Shown: piece by piece, positions 1 to 12,300 of the stretch
How the letters are laid out: every line of letters begins with the position of its first letter
How positions within the stretch are numbered: the first letter of the stretch is position 1
IMG/VR virus record: IMGVR_UViG_3300046331_000274
Span: 1 to 59,125 of that record
Reading direction: 5' to 3' (one strand)
DNA from: a virus
DNA length: 59,125 nucleotides
The notes under the pieces: generated by a model
What the model was told of the DNA's origin: nothing
Seen by the model: the letters and a program-made list of their open reading frames with translations, nothing else
Databases searched by the model: none
Translations under genes and position numbers: made by a program

Positions 1-2544
1 GGTAGTAGCTGTGTTTGCTTGGGTGTATGATGAGTTAGCATAAGAACCTGCTGTTACTGCTTTAGAATCAGCAACAGATGCATTGGTAGTTGCGGTGTTT
101 GCTTGGGTGTATGCTGAATTTGCATAAGAACCGGCAGTAACTGCTTTACCATCTGCAACAGATGCATTAGTAGTTGCAGTATTCGCTTGGGTGTATGCTG
201 AGTTTGCTTGTGTAAAAGCGTCATTAGCGTGCTGTCGTGCAAATATATCCGTACTACCACCAGCAATTGTGTTTGCTAAAGCAAATGCAGCATTCGCTTG
301 TATAAAAGCACCATTCGCATACAATGAAGCACCAGTAGCATTGGTTACAGCGGTGTTAGCAACACCAAATGCTGAATTTGCATAAGAACCGGCAGTAACT
401 GCTTTACCATCTGCAACAGATGCATTAGTAGTTGCAGTATTCGCTTGGGTGTAAGCATCATTAGCGTGCTGTCGTGCAAATATATCCGTACTACCACCAG
501 CAATTGTGTTTGCTAAAGCATATGCAGCATTCGCTTGTATAAAAGCACCATTCGCATATAGACTTGATGAGTTTGCAACACCAAATGCTGAATTAGCATA
601 AGAACCAGTAGTGTTCTGTGACTCATATGCACTGTTTGCTTTGTTAAATGTCGCATCATTAATTATAGAAATACCATTTGCATAATAAAAATTATTACTA
701 TACACTGCATCAACAACTACATTACCTGCAATACCTACTCCACCGTTAATTGTTAATGAACCAGTATTATTGCTTGTGGAATTAACGTTGGTAATAATTG
801 ATACATTATTACCAAGTGCATTAACACGCATCACTTCATTTACATGATCCACACCACCAACAGCAAATATAATATCATTGGTTGCACCCGTTGCAACAAT
901 TAGATTGCCACCGCCAGTGTCTGTATTGCCATATGATATTAGGTAACCATCATTACGGTGAATTAGTCCAAAACCTGGATAATTATATGTGCTACTTGCA
1001 ATACCTAAGTCCACATATGTGTCATTCTGTGTGCCATTATCAGCAGTTACAATATAATCCGCAGATGATTGGTTGCCCGAATTAATATTTTGCATATTAA
1101 GTTGCGAGAAACCGTTGTAATCACTGGATATCTGAAATACTGTTTGATCTAAGGCAGTAAATCCTGTAGATATGCCTGCATACAAAGCACCAAATCCTGT
1201 AGGTACGTTGCCGAAGAATTGTCCACTGTTGCCTGTTACAGTAATTGAGTTTACGTTTCCAGTAAAATTGATATTCCCTGCAACATCTAAACTACCTTGA
1301 ATAATAACATTACCACTTATTGTGCCACCTGTTAATGGTAGTGTGGTATTTGCTTTTTCGAAAGCACCATTGGCATATAGACTTGCACCAGCAGCATTAT
1401 TGAATGCTAAGTTTGCTTTTGCATATGCACTATTTGCTTCTAAGAACGCTGCATTAGCATATAGACTTGCTGAGTTTGCATAAGATACTGCTGCAACTGC
1501 TTTACCATCAGCAATAGATGCGTTGGTTATAGCGGTGTTTGCTTCTAAGAACGATGCATTAGCATACAGTGAAGCACTAGCAGCATTATTAATAGCAGTG
1601 TTTGCCTGTACATACGCAGAGTTCGCATAAGAACCAGTGGTGTTTTGTGCTGAATATGCACTGTTTGCTTTTAAAAATGCTGGTTCTATTTGTGGTGCAA
1701 CATTATTTGCTAAAGCATAGGCTGCATTTGCTTCTAAGAACGCTGCATTAGCATATAGACTTGCGCCAGCAGCATTAGTAATTGCTGTGTTCGCTTGAGT
1801 ATATGCTGAATTAGCATAAGAACCAGTGGTGTTTTGTGCTGAATATGCACTGTTTGCTTGTATAAATGCACCATTAGCATATAGACTTGCACCAGCAGCA
1901 TTATTGGTGGCAGTATTCGCTTGTATAAATGCACCATTAGCATATAGACTTGCACCAGCAGCATTATTGGTGGCAGTATTCGCTTGTATAAATGCACCAT
2001 TGGCATACAAAGATGCACCAGCAGCATTATTGGTGGCAGTATTCGCTTGAGTATATGCTGAGTTTGCTTTATTAAATGCTGGTTCTATTTGTGGTGCAAC
2101 ATTATTTGCTGCATCATATGCACCTTGTGCCAATATGATTGCAGTATTTGAAGAATCAAAAGCGGAGTTTGCATAAACACCAGCTGAGTTTGCTGCACGA
2201 AATGCTGCATTTGCTTTTGCAAAAGAATTGTTTGCTTGTGAATATGCAATTGATACTGTATTTGCAACAATAAATGCCGCATTGGCTCCATCAAATGCAG
2301 AGTTGGCATGGTTATATGATGACTGAATTTTTGATGTGTCTACGCCACCAGTGGGTAAAACCGCAAAATTATTATTTGCGGAATCGTAGGTGATAACATA
2401 ACCAGTTTGCGCGTCACCAATAATTAAATCAGAAGCACTTTTGAGTGTTCTGTTGCCATAACTTAATGATTGTACTGTACCACCTTCTTGATTACCAACT
2501 TCTACTTTTATGTTTGATGGTGGAGTAACTGTTACATTAGGCAT
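1..2544 (-). CDS. Ala/Asn-repeat tail fibre-like protein (3' end outside window)
   Basis: An open frame runs from ATG at 2544 (AAAGGA upstream) to the window edge without a stop, giving at least 848 residues. The N-terminus starts MPNVTVTPPSN. From about residue 80 it is built of irregular modules such as YANGAFIQANTATNNAAGAS, a pattern of small residues and Asn seen in fibrous structural proteins of aquatic T4-like phages. A non-repetitive stretch at about 640-1360 nt divides two repeat blocks. It lies next to a small structural protein and an S74-tipped fibre, so a virion fibre or whisker role is likely. The receptor-binding or chaperone end is not in view. The family is inferred from composition and context. 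Confidence 0.75.
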   Translation of the reverse strand, partial: MPNVTVTPPSNIKVEVGNQEGGTVQSLSYGNRTLKSASDLIIGDAQTGYVITYDSANNNFAVLPTGGVDTSKIQSSYNHANSAFDGANAAFIVANTVSIAYSQANNSFAKANAAFRAANSAGVYANSAFDSSNTAIILAQGAYDAANNVAPQIEPAFNKANSAYTQANTATNNAAGASLYANGAFIQANTATNNAAGASLYANGAFIQANTATNNAAGASLYANGAFIQANSAYSAQNTTGSYANSAYTQANTAITNAAGASLYANAAFLEANAAYALANNVAPQIEPAFLKANSAYSAQNTTGSYANSAYVQANTAINNAASASLYANASFLEANTAITNASIADGKAVAAVSYANSASLYANAAFLEANSAYAKANLAFNNAAGASLYANGAFEKANTTLPLTGGTISGNVIIQGSLDVAGNINFTGNVNSITVTGNSGQFFGNVPTGFGALYAGISTGFTALDQTVFQISSDYNGFSQLNMQNINSGNQSSADYIVTADNGTQNDTYVDLGIASSTYNYPGFGLIHRNDGYLISYGNTDTGGGNLIVATGATNDIIFAVGGVDHVNEVMRVNALGNNVSIITNVNSTSNNTGSLTINGGVGIAGNVVVDAVYSNNFYYANGISIINDATFNKANSAYESQNTTGSYANSAFGVANSSSLYANGAFIQANAAYALANTIAGGSTDIFARQHANDAYTQANTATTNASVADGKAVTAGSYANSAFGVANTAVTNATGASLYANGAFIQANAAFALANTIAGGSTDIFARQHANDAFTQANSAYTQANTATTNASVADGKAVTAGSYANSAYTQANTATTNASVADSKAVTAGSYANSSYTQANTATT
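1858..2046. repeat. three tandem 63-bp repeats inside the fibre gene
   Basis: Three consecutive 63-bp units (21 codons each) begin near 1858, 1921 and 1984. The first two are almost identical; the third differs at a few bases. Each encodes one ANGAFIQANTATNNAAGASLY-like module. The in-frame period means copy number can change by recombination without breaking the reading frame. Confidence 0.85.
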
Positions 2545-2553
2545 TGTTTTCCT

Positions 2554-2895
2554 TTAAAACACTGTAACACGAGGTAGAACGTTTACAATACCTTCTAATA
2601 CTCTCGTAATATTATTTGAAGAATTCTTAATAACCACATCATACACATATCTACCGGCCGCAATATTTGCAGTATTTGCTGATGGCAACGTCATTAAAAT
2701 AACACCATTACTTGGATCATTAATTGAAATGACAAACTGTGCGGTGGTTGAATTGGAATAATATGATTTACGCATCTGACTTTTTGCAACAAAGTCTGTC
2801 AAATCGTAAGGTACACCATCAGCATCATCTAGTGTGATTGATGTATTGAAATCTGTTCCTTGTTCAAGGAAGAGCTCTTGATAACCTGCGGCCAT
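2554..2895 (-). CDS. small conserved virion structural protein
   Basis: 113 residues, start preceded by AGAGGACACC. It resembles small structural proteins of T4-like cyanophages: an N-terminal LFLEQGTDF motif, a YDLTDFVAKSQMRKSYYS segment and a C-terminal AGRYVYDVVIKNSSNNITRVLEG strand pattern. It looks like one beta-sandwich domain, similar in outline to upper-fibre or baseplate-attachment domains. It lies between two fibre genes in the same orientation, so a fibre-linked role is plausible. Function is not established. Confidence 0.7.
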   Translation of the reverse strand: MAAGYQELFLEQGTDFNTSITLDDADGVPYDLTDFVAKSQMRKSYYSNSTTAQFVISINDPSNGVILMTLPSANTANIAAGRYVYDVVIKNSSNNITRVLEGIVNVLPRVTVF

Positions 2896-2911
2896 GGTGT
2901 CCTCTATATAA

Positions 2912-2948
2912 AAAAACCTTCTCAGTCTATTTAGTTGAGAAGGTTTTT
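2912..2948 (-). terminator. bidirectional hairpin terminator
   Basis: The stem CCTTCTCA/TGAGAAGG is extended by A/T pairs and has an 11-nt loop. On the minus strand it is followed by a run of T, as expected for intrinsic termination after the fibre gene at 2979-6110. The plus-strand side also has a T run. Confidence 0.75.
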
Positions 2949-2978
2949 GGTATTTTTACTAATTAAATCAGAATAACA

Positions 2979-5900
2979 TTATTTGATTCCTTTTAAAGTA
3001 TCTATTTCTTGTTTCAATTCTTTAATTGCTTCGATAAGTAACGGCACAAGTTTATCATATTTAACTGTCAGGTATTGATTATCGATTGGAGCTGCTGCAA
3101 TAATTTCCGGTAATACTCTTTGTACTTCTTGTGCCGATACACCAACTTCCATTATTGATTTATAACCTAAATCCATTGCGATCTGATTTGCTTGATAATA
3201 GAATCCATTCAAAGACTGTACTTTTTGTACTGCATTTGGTATGTTATTGAATCTAGTTTTCAATCTATCATCTGAGTAATATGCAGTGATATCACCTGTA
3301 GCACGAATGGAACCTGTATTTGCAGAATCAGGAGCAGTACCAACACCAATTGTTTTGACTTGATAATTGGTCGAAGTTACCAACGAATTTGCGATTGCCG
3401 CAGTACCAGAAATACTATGTGCATATGTTATACCAGTATTCATTGTTGCATTTACAAACGCAGTTGTTGCAATTTGTGTGTTGCTGGTATTGGTTGTTGG
3501 AGTTGTTGATGTTGCAAAGTTAGTTATTGTTAATGCACTGAAGGTTGGAGATGCAGATGTTCTTAAATCTTGAGATGTACTGATTGCAAGATTGTTTGCT
3601 GTTGTTGCAACAATTGTTAATCCGTTATTGCTCGAATAAGAAATTACACCACTTAATTGTGAAACTGATCCTGTTGTGCCAACAAATATGTTTGCTGATG
3701 TATTCGCACGATCATATGCTGCGTTTGCTTGTATAAATGATCCATTAGCATATAAAGATGCGCCAGCAGCATTGGTAGTTGCTGTATTTGCTTTTAAGAA
3801 TGCGCCGTTAGCGTATAGACTTGCTGAGTTAGCAACACCAAAAGCACTATTGGCATAAGACCCTGCTGTTACTGCTTTACCATCTGATATTGATGCATTG
3901 GTTGTGGCAGTATTTGCTTGAGTGTATGCTGAGTTTGCATAAGAACCTGCTGTTACTGCTTTAGAATCTGCTGTTGCTGCATTGGTTGTGGCAGTATTTG
4001 CTTGAGTGTATGCTGAGTTGGCATAAGAACCAGCAGTAACTGCTTTGGAATCTGCTATTGATGCATTGGTAGTTGCTGTGTTTGCTTGTATAAAAGCACC
4101 ATTAGCATATAAACCTGCACCTGCACTTGATGTTAATTGTGTTGAACCATCAGAAAATGTGATGCCATTACTTGTTGTTCCTGTAATAACAAGACTGCCT
4201 GTGTACACATTTCCAGAAATACCAACACCACCAGATACGACTAATGCACCTGTAATATTTGACAATGCTGCGGTAGTTGCAGTAATTACACCACCAACGT
4301 TTGCATTAATAGAGTTATTTGCTCTAGTATATGCTGCATTTGCTTTTAAGAATGATGAATTTGCATAGATTCCGGTGGTATTCTGTGAACCATAAGCACT
4401 GTTTGCTTTTAGGAATGAATTATTGGCATAAGAACCAGTAGTGTTCTGTGACTCATATGCACTGTTTGCTTTTAGGAACGCCGCATTAGCTGCAATCACC
4501 GAACCTAATAACGAGTTGACAGCATTTGAACTTGCAACAGTGTCTGCACTTGTTGATATGACAGAATCACTAATTAAGTTCGCAGTTAAAATTTTTGAGT
4601 AACTGGAAAGGTTATTTACATCACGAATGTCCCAATATCCATTAGATTCATTCCAACGAATTGCTGCATTTGCTTCAGTACCATTAGGAAAACCATTTGC
4701 TGTTCTGAATACCTGGAATGCTGACACCTGATTCGGTGTTGTTGCACTCAATGTCAAAGTTGTTGTATTATAAACAATTGTACCATTGATTGTAAAATTG
4801 CCTGTAACACTTAAACCACCTGCACCAACAGTCATTCCATAAGCAGAACCTAATGCGGTTGCACTACCATACAGTCCAGTTACTGCAACATTTGTTACAT
4901 ATGCATCGGGTGCGGTAATATAATTATTTGCAATAACAGCATTACTTACAGAATTTGTTGTTGCAAAAATATTTGTTGTGTTAATTGATGTATTTGCTTG
5001 TAATACTTTAACAAAACTGGTTTGTGTTACACTAGAAGTTTGTGTATTTGTGGATACGTTTGCTTGTAATACATTAACAAATCCTGTACCACTAACACTA
5101 AGTAGTGGTGCATCAATTGAAGTATTAGCTTGTATTTTATCTGCAAAACTTGTGCCTGTAACACTTAGTGTTTCTGTGTTAATTGATGTATTTGCTTGTA
5201 ATACTTTAACAAAACTGGTTTGTGTTACACTAGAAGTTTGAGTATTTGTGGATGTATTTGCTTGTATTGTTCCAGTCAATACACTAGTATTGGCTTGTAG
5301 TTTATCCACATACCCTGTATTTGTAACACTTAATGTTCTAGTATTTACAGAAGAATTTGCTTGTGATATATTAACAAAACTGGTTTGTGTTACACTAGAA
5401 GTTTGAGTATTTGTGGATGTATTTGCTTGTAATACATTAACAAAACCAGTTTGTGTTACACTAGAAGTTTGGGTATTTACAGAAGAATTTGCTTGTAATA
5501 CATTAACAAAACCAATACCAGTAACACTTAATGTTCTGGTGTTAGCTGATGTATTTGCTTGAATAACATCTGCAAAACTTGTACCAGAAACACTGAGTGT
5601 TGGTGTATTAATTGATGTGTTGCCTTTAACAACATCCGAATAACTTGTACCTGTAACACTAAGTGATTCAGTATTTACTGAAGTATTTGACTGTACAGTA
5701 TTTGAAATTATATCATAACGTACAGTTAAATTATTCCCAATATATGCATTGTTTGCAACAGAAAGTCCAATTCCTGAACCTTGCACATTCAATAGACCAC
5801 CAATGTTTGCTTGACTTGTAACAACAAGACCAATGGATGCATTGGTCAAATTTAATTGACCACCGACGCCTAAGTTGTTCTGTATTGTGGCAGATGAACC

Positions 5901-6110
5901 TGAACCTTGAACCAACAATTGTTTTTGAACAATGATATTGCCGTTCGCCTGCAATGAGTTCTGTGTAGTTTCATTTAGGTATAGAGTACCTGATGATTTT
6001 GTGTAATCAGCTGCTGCTAATGCATTGTTTTCCGCAATTAATGCATCGGTAGCAACTACCCATTCACCAAATGTATTAGCATAACTTATATTTGTAACGG
6101 TGTTGGCCAT
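2979..6110 (-). CDS. tail fibre protein with C-terminal S74 intramolecular chaperone
   Basis: 1043 residues. The first half holds repeats of the form NTQTSSVTQTSFVNVLQAN; the second half has YANSAYTQANTATTNA modules shared with the fibre at 1-2544. The last ~120 residues match the Peptidase_S74 chaperone domain: the motif YYSDDRLKTRF has the S-D-x-R-x-K signature in which Ser and Lys drive self-cleavage, followed by GVSAQEVQRVLPE and a C-terminal helix LIEAIKELKQEIDTLK. Such domains trimerise a fibre and are then released. The gene ends at a hairpin terminator and starts with AAAGG upstream. The fibre role is confident; its receptor is unknown. Confidence 0.85.
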   Translation of the reverse strand: MANTVTNISYANTFGEWVVATDALIAENNALAAADYTKSSGTLYLNETTQNSLQANGNIIVQKQLLVQGSGSSATIQNNLGVGGQLNLTNASIGLVVTSQANIGGLLNVQGSGIGLSVANNAYIGNNLTVRYDIISNTVQSNTSVNTESLSVTGTSYSDVVKGNTSINTPTLSVSGTSFADVIQANTSANTRTLSVTGIGFVNVLQANSSVNTQTSSVTQTGFVNVLQANTSTNTQTSSVTQTSFVNISQANSSVNTRTLSVTNTGYVDKLQANTSVLTGTIQANTSTNTQTSSVTQTSFVKVLQANTSINTETLSVTGTSFADKIQANTSIDAPLLSVSGTGFVNVLQANVSTNTQTSSVTQTSFVKVLQANTSINTTNIFATTNSVSNAVIANNYITAPDAYVTNVAVTGLYGSATALGSAYGMTVGAGGLSVTGNFTINGTIVYNTTTLTLSATTPNQVSAFQVFRTANGFPNGTEANAAIRWNESNGYWDIRDVNNLSSYSKILTANLISDSVISTSADTVASSNAVNSLLGSVIAANAAFLKANSAYESQNTTGSYANNSFLKANSAYGSQNTTGIYANSSFLKANAAYTRANNSINANVGGVITATTAALSNITGALVVSGGVGISGNVYTGSLVITGTTSNGITFSDGSTQLTSSAGAGLYANGAFIQANTATTNASIADSKAVTAGSYANSAYTQANTATTNAATADSKAVTAGSYANSAYTQANTATTNASISDGKAVTAGSYANSAFGVANSASLYANGAFLKANTATTNAAGASLYANGSFIQANAAYDRANTSANIFVGTTGSVSQLSGVISYSSNNGLTIVATTANNLAISTSQDLRTSASPTFSALTITNFATSTTPTTNTSNTQIATTAFVNATMNTGITYAHSISGTAAIANSLVTSTNYQVKTIGVGTAPDSANTGSIRATGDITAYYSDDRLKTRFNNIPNAVQKVQSLNGFYYQANQIAMDLGYKSIMEVGVSAQEVQRVLPEIIAAAPIDNQYLTVKYDKLVPLLIEAIKELKQEIDTLKGIK

Positions 6111-6111
6111 T

Positions 6112-6333
6112 TTAACCTTTTTCCAGTAGTTTTAGCATTAATTTTTTTATTTCAACCATATCTTCTTTAATGCCGGCAATTTCAGACTTTACTGTATTTA
6201 TCTCATCCTTTTGTGTCTTTAACATACGCACTTTGGAATAATACTCGTTTCTGGCCACATCATCATTATTGATGAGGGCCATACTTGAAGTGTCTCTGAT
6301 AAAGTTTGTACCAGTAACTTTTACTAAAGACAT
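6112..6333 (-). CDS. small coiled-coil protein of the tail gene cluster
   Basis: 73 residues. The N-terminus (SLVKVTGTNFIRDTSSMALINNDDVARNEYY) is followed by a charged helix (KTQKDEINTVKSEIAGIKEDMVEIKKLMLKLLEKG) typical of a coiled coil. Similar short proteins sit beside structural genes in other T4-like aquatic phages. It is spaced 1 nt from the giant structural gene upstream and the S74 fibre downstream, so it is probably co-translated. It may bridge or trimerise fibre components. Function is unknown. Confidence 0.65.
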   Translation of the reverse strand: MSLVKVTGTNFIRDTSSMALINNDDVARNEYYSKVRMLKTQKDEINTVKSEIAGIKEDMVEIKKLMLKLLEKG

Positions 6334-6334
6334 A

Positions 6335-9300
6335 TTAGATGCCTGTTCCTGATGGTAATGCTAATGCACGAATGTCGGTCAAGAATGGAACATTTGTTTT
6401 ATCACTAGTTACAAATACAATCTTAATTGCAAATTGGTTATATGATGTGTATGTTGTGCCTGTTGTGCTTGTATAAGAGATTTGGTCGTCAGCAACACCA
6501 TTAACTCCTGGTGCAACTTCAAATTCTAATGTGTCATCTCTTGATGTGGAGAAACCATTACCTGTATTGTTCACATAGGTTGCTAGTTGCCATGTACCAT
6601 TTTCAAATGTTTGTGAATCATCTCTATTTTGTACACGATAGAACACATAGATGTTTGTACCAGCTGGTCGATAAGCAGTAAAGAACACACGCAAGTCTTG
6701 TGAATCATTTGATGCACTTAGTGTGGTTTTCTTGGTCACATAACGAGCCAACGCATTACCACCTGAAGGTGAATATTCAGATACTGCTGACACAGATGCA
6801 TTAATACCAGGTGTGGTGTTTGCATCAGATACTGTAATTGTAGGTGTTGTTAAGTAACCACTGCCTGGTGTTGTAATCCAAACAGACTGAATAACACCAC
6901 CATCTACATTCGCGGATGCATATGCTTGTGTGCCGCCTGCAATGTCTGGTGCAGAAATTGATACTGTTGTATTTCCACTTATGTTATTAGAATAACCAGT
7001 ACCACCATTAATTAATGCAATAGAACTATTTGATAGACCTAGGTTATTAATGTTCCATTGAATATTATACAATGATGTTCCGTCATCGGAGATGATTGGA
7101 CTCAATGCACTTGATGATGATGACAATTGTGCAAACAACGAGAATGAGTTTGCATTGTTTGCTTGTAGTAATCGTTCACCTTTATTATCATTTAGGTAAA
7201 TATGGTCATATGTTGGTGAACCAAATTTACCAGGAATCACAGCAACTTCAGAATCCAACTGATTTGTTGACAACAGTGTTGGTTGATATGTGTAACCAAT
7301 ATTTGTATCTGTTGGAACAAAATCTGTTACACTGATATTATATGCATCACTTGGTTGATCCACAATAGAGTGTACGCCATCTACGTTATTGATTAAATTT
7401 GAGTCGTAAAATGCCTGAATGTCATTATTGACACCTTTTCTTGTTGGCAAGAATTTAGGTGTAACCATTCTGATTTTTGGTGACTTGGTTGTATCAAACA
7501 CACAACGATTTACGGTGAACATCAATGCCTTGGTTTGATCTGCTGTCCAAGTAATTGAGTTTTGCGATTCAAACATTGCAGCAACATATGGTGATGTACC
7601 AATCTTAGTAATATTGGTTGGTGTTTCATCAGTAGGCAAGTTTTTCACTGAAGATGCCAACGCAGTTGAGTTCTGTGCAGCAACATATACATTATAATCT
7701 TGTGATGCTGACTGCAATATAAATGCATATAACACACCAGGTTGAATGAATACTGGCGCAGCAAAAGTAAACTCTGTATAAGTTGTTGCATCCAAATAAT
7801 GTGGCGCACTTGATGCCTTTACGGTATCTGGTGTTTTTGTAACGATAGAGTGATCTAATGTTACACCATTTGGATAACCATTCAGTGTACCAACAATTGA
7901 TAGTGTAACTGGTATGCTTGTTGTGGTTGGTTTGCTCTGGAAGAAGAACTTCGCAGAACTAATAAATGCACCATTTGGATATGTATCATTGTCGATAATA
8001 AATCCTTGTGCAACAGGATCATATGGATTTGATACTGTTGTTGTACTCACTAAAGATTTTTGTGCAGTCTTGGTGAAAACATTTTTTGCAGCAGAAATCG
8101 ACGGCGCAAAATCTATGGATTGTGATCTTGTTGATAATCCAGATGCGGTAAATGTTGCTTCAGTCCATGTTGTTGCAGAACCTGGATCATTAGGTGTTGT
8201 TCTGTTATCCACACGGAAGATACGGTCTCCGTTTCGGAATGTGCCTTCTGGTACATTAAAAATACCAACAAAGTCTCCATTTTCATTTGTGGATAAAGTC
8301 GCATGTCCGCCTTGTGCCACAGCTAATACATAGTTTGATTTTAAACCACTTAGAGAATATGGTGATGTGATATTACCACCAATTAATGTATTGACACCAA
8401 CAGAAATATTAACCGGACTACTTAATGTTGCCAGTCTGGTGTCGCCGTTGTATGCAGTAATTGTTGGTTTATATGTTTGTGTAGAACGATTTGCAGCTGA
8501 ACCAGCAACAGTTTGTGATACAAAAGTTGATGTGATGTTAACTTTGGTGCCGACATAATAGTTGTCTGTATTAGCAGCAGAAGGACTTAATGCAATCTGT
8601 GTTACACCGGTATAGTATGCACCACCACCAGCCATTGGGAATACTGCACCCACATTCGTTGGAACTATTGCTGGTGGGTTGATAGTAGTGAATATTATAT
8701 TACCTGTTGTGGTTGGTTTACCTGCTGTCCATGCTGTATCCGCAATAGCAACCGCAATGAAGTTATCTGAAGGTGAACCTGCATTTGCTGTTATTCTAAC
8801 AACATGGTCGCCGGCAGTAACTGATTGACTGTACAGATAAGCAGTACCTTCAACTAACATGTCGATTTTTTCTGCACCATCTAGATAAACTTTACCATCT
8901 TCGTCGGCCACTGCTTGGAAGTAATATGTAGCAGTCTTAGGGAAGTTAACTGTAAATGATATGTCAACGTTTCCTGTTTTCTTTTGTGTACTCCAAACAC
9001 CGTGTGCTTGTGAGAACGCATTGTAACGTGGGTGTGATGCACGATATAAAGTTTTACTTGTTAATGTTGCATCGGTAAATGCACCACCAACAGAAGAAAC
9101 AAAACCATTATTGTTAAAAGATACTACACTTGAAACAGGTAATGTACCCTCTGCGGTTTTACTAACATAAACTCCATTCTCATCGAAGAATGCATTTTGT
9201 ATAGTGGTTGCACCAGAAACGTTACCAAATGTTGTGTGGAAGTTACTTGCAATATACAAACGAACATTTGTTGAATTTGGATATTTGTAGATTGATACAA

Positions 9301-12300
9301 CAGTTGCGATTGGTAAAAATTTATTTAATCCTGTATCCTTATAACCAATAACATCATCTTCTGCAAATTCACCTGTTACACCAGTCAGTTCCAATACGTC
9401 AGGATTTGAAATGAATTCATCAACAGAAACACCATCAAAGAATGTTTGTACTGGAGTATTTAATTTTAGACCTTTTGCTTTGAACAATAAAGATTGTGAA
9501 CGAATATATGGTTGAATACTTATGTCTGTAATATAACCATTATTTGAACTGTATGATGAACCTAAGTTGCTCCAATAACCTTGTGTAGTGGTTTGTGATT
9601 GTGTTGATGTTATTGTAGTGGTTTGTGTTGCAACACGATTTTTCACCGTTCTTGGGCCAACACTGGTAACTTGTGTGCCTGGTATTGTTTGCCAGTTGGT
9701 TACACTTAATGTATTCAGTGTATTTGATTCTTGGTAAATCTGTAAATTAGGATCAACAATCAATAGGTCTGGTTCTTGTGTATTATCAACCCAGTTGTCC
9801 ATCGGTGGGTTCAGATAACACACACCTTGATATACTGGAGTCGTAAACGGATTTAAGTTGACGGTCTGACTTGCCAGTGGTTGTTTGATGATTGGTGTTG
9901 TTGTGTATGGTAAAGTAAAGATGTTTGTGCCTTTACCAATATTATGTAACTGATATCCTAATGTGTTTGCAGATGTTGAAGGTTTACCAATCGCATTCAA
10001 TGTGTTGATTGAACTTAATGGGTAGTTCTGTACCAACTGAGCAGCAGTCATTTTCTTACCGATACGATCAATCGATGCAGAAAAGTCTGGGTTGCTGGTA
10101 TCACCAACAGCATAGGTCGAGAAGTCATCAACAAGAATACCATTTTTGAATCTGTTTAAACCATTTGCATCTGGAACTTGTAATGATTGTGCATTTTGTT
10201 CTAACAGATTTAGTGTGGTATAGTATTCAATATTATTAACACGAGTCTGTAGGTCAGAAATGTCATCCATTGTCCAACGTCTATGTTTAACTTTTTCTAA
10301 TGATAGGTTTGGCAATACACCTTTTGGTGTTTCACTTGGTAGGTATGCTGTATATGGATCATGTGTTAAATTTGCAATCAACAATGAACCATCAGGTTGT
10401 ACTGGTAGAATTGGATTTGTTGATGGATTGCCCTGAATGATCTGGAAGTTTTTATCTTTGGTTAGTACAAGTTTATCTTTTCTGCCATAGTAGAATGAAT
10501 ATGTACTCAACCAATTTGTCAAGTCTTGTGGAATATAGAAACCTGTATCATTTGTGCTTGGATTTGCACTGTATTCATAGTCAAATGTGCTTGTACCATT
10601 CTTGCGAGATGGTCTAAAGTCCAATGCATCACGCAACAGATACGTTTTACCATTCTGTGCGGTGTATGACGGTATCTGTGCATATGATTCGTTCACATAC
10701 GATTCTACACTAAAATAACCATCAGCAAATGAGTGAGTATAGAAATCAAATATTACAAGAATGTTGCCTCGTGGTTTTGGTGCACCAGCATTCAATACTA
10801 AGAACGCATGGTCATATAAACCATCTTTCTGACCATTATTCAGTGAGAAATTTCTGGTTACATCATATGAACTATCTGACAACATTGCATCGGTTGCAGC
10901 TGCACCAGGTGATTTGGTGTCAATAACTTTAATTAAACGTTTTAAGTCGGTGACATACAATGATTGTGGTTGACCAGTTGATAATAACGCTGCATTTTTA
11001 ATATAGACATGGCCCGCAGTTAAGTCAACATATGTATTTGATGCAATGATACCATCTGGTCCAGAAATACTCACATTGGTTGTGTTACCAGTAACCAATG
11101 TTTTTGTTTTTAAGAAGTGGTCAGTTGCATCAGCATTACCAATATTAACCTTTGAGATTACACTTACAGTTAATGGTGTTTTGTATTTTGTTGATGTGAA
11201 CGTAACAGTATTTGCACCAGCTGCAATAGTAACTGTATTGCCTGATGATGTAAAATCCATAACTGAACCAACAACACCATTGTTTGCAGTATCTGTGGTA
11301 CTTGTTACAATTACTGTGTAGTTTTGTAAAATAGCATCTGGTGATAATGCACCAACACCACCAGCAAAAGTCATTTGTCCTTGAAGTGCAACTGGTAATG
11401 TCAGTGCTAATGAAACTGTGCCTGTACCACTGAATGCTTTAGTTCTCCACACTTTAGTGGATGAGTATGAACTATCACTTAGTGTTGCAACATATGGATA
11501 ACCAATATTGTACAATAGTTCTGGTACATTTGGATTGTTCAGAATTGTATCACCTGTACCAACACCATTCGACTTACTTGATGCATTAATGTTTGCACTT
11601 GAGTTGATTGTTGTAGTGCCAGTTGCAGTATTTGCAAGTGAATCCACATCAAATGTATCAAACTTAAATGAAAAGGTTGATGAACTGTCTGGTGGAATCG
11701 TAAAAGTTGGGTTTACAGTGGCAGTTTTATTTACTGGATCATATGCAGTAATACGTCCTGTATAACCTGAACCTGTACCTGTTGGAATATTAATAACGAC
11801 ACCATAATATGCATTTGCATATGGTGATAATTGTCCTGATGATGTTGGACTTAATGTAATCGTCGTTGCGTTTGCACTTGCAACATTACCATTTAATTGG
11901 TTTGTACTAATATTGTACATGAATGATTTGAACACATATGACTTAGTATTTGCTGCAGTTGTGTTACGGTCATATGTCATATTGCGAATATAACCTGTAC
12001 CAACTAATGTTGATGCATAGGTTGTCGCGTTTGCAGTTGCAATGTTTGCTGCAGGAATACAATGTAAATCAACAGGGAATGCTGTGGTTACATCGAATAG
12101 TCCATTAACAGTATCAACATAAAAGTATGAACCGTAGTCCACAAACACAGAATTATTGTCTAGTGTTTGTTGTGTACGCGCACGATCATTGATTAATGTT
12201 GTATCTGATTGATTTTCAATCTTATAACCACGAACATATGCAACACCTTTACCAATTTTTAGGTCATACTTTGCACTGTTGGATGTATTCGCAACAGGAG

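Noticed and set aside
3367-5241. Several plus-strand frames of 60-107 codons inside the S74 fibre gene
   Set aside because: They are antisense shadows of the repeat codons, with valine/alanine-rich nonsense products and no ribosome-binding sites.
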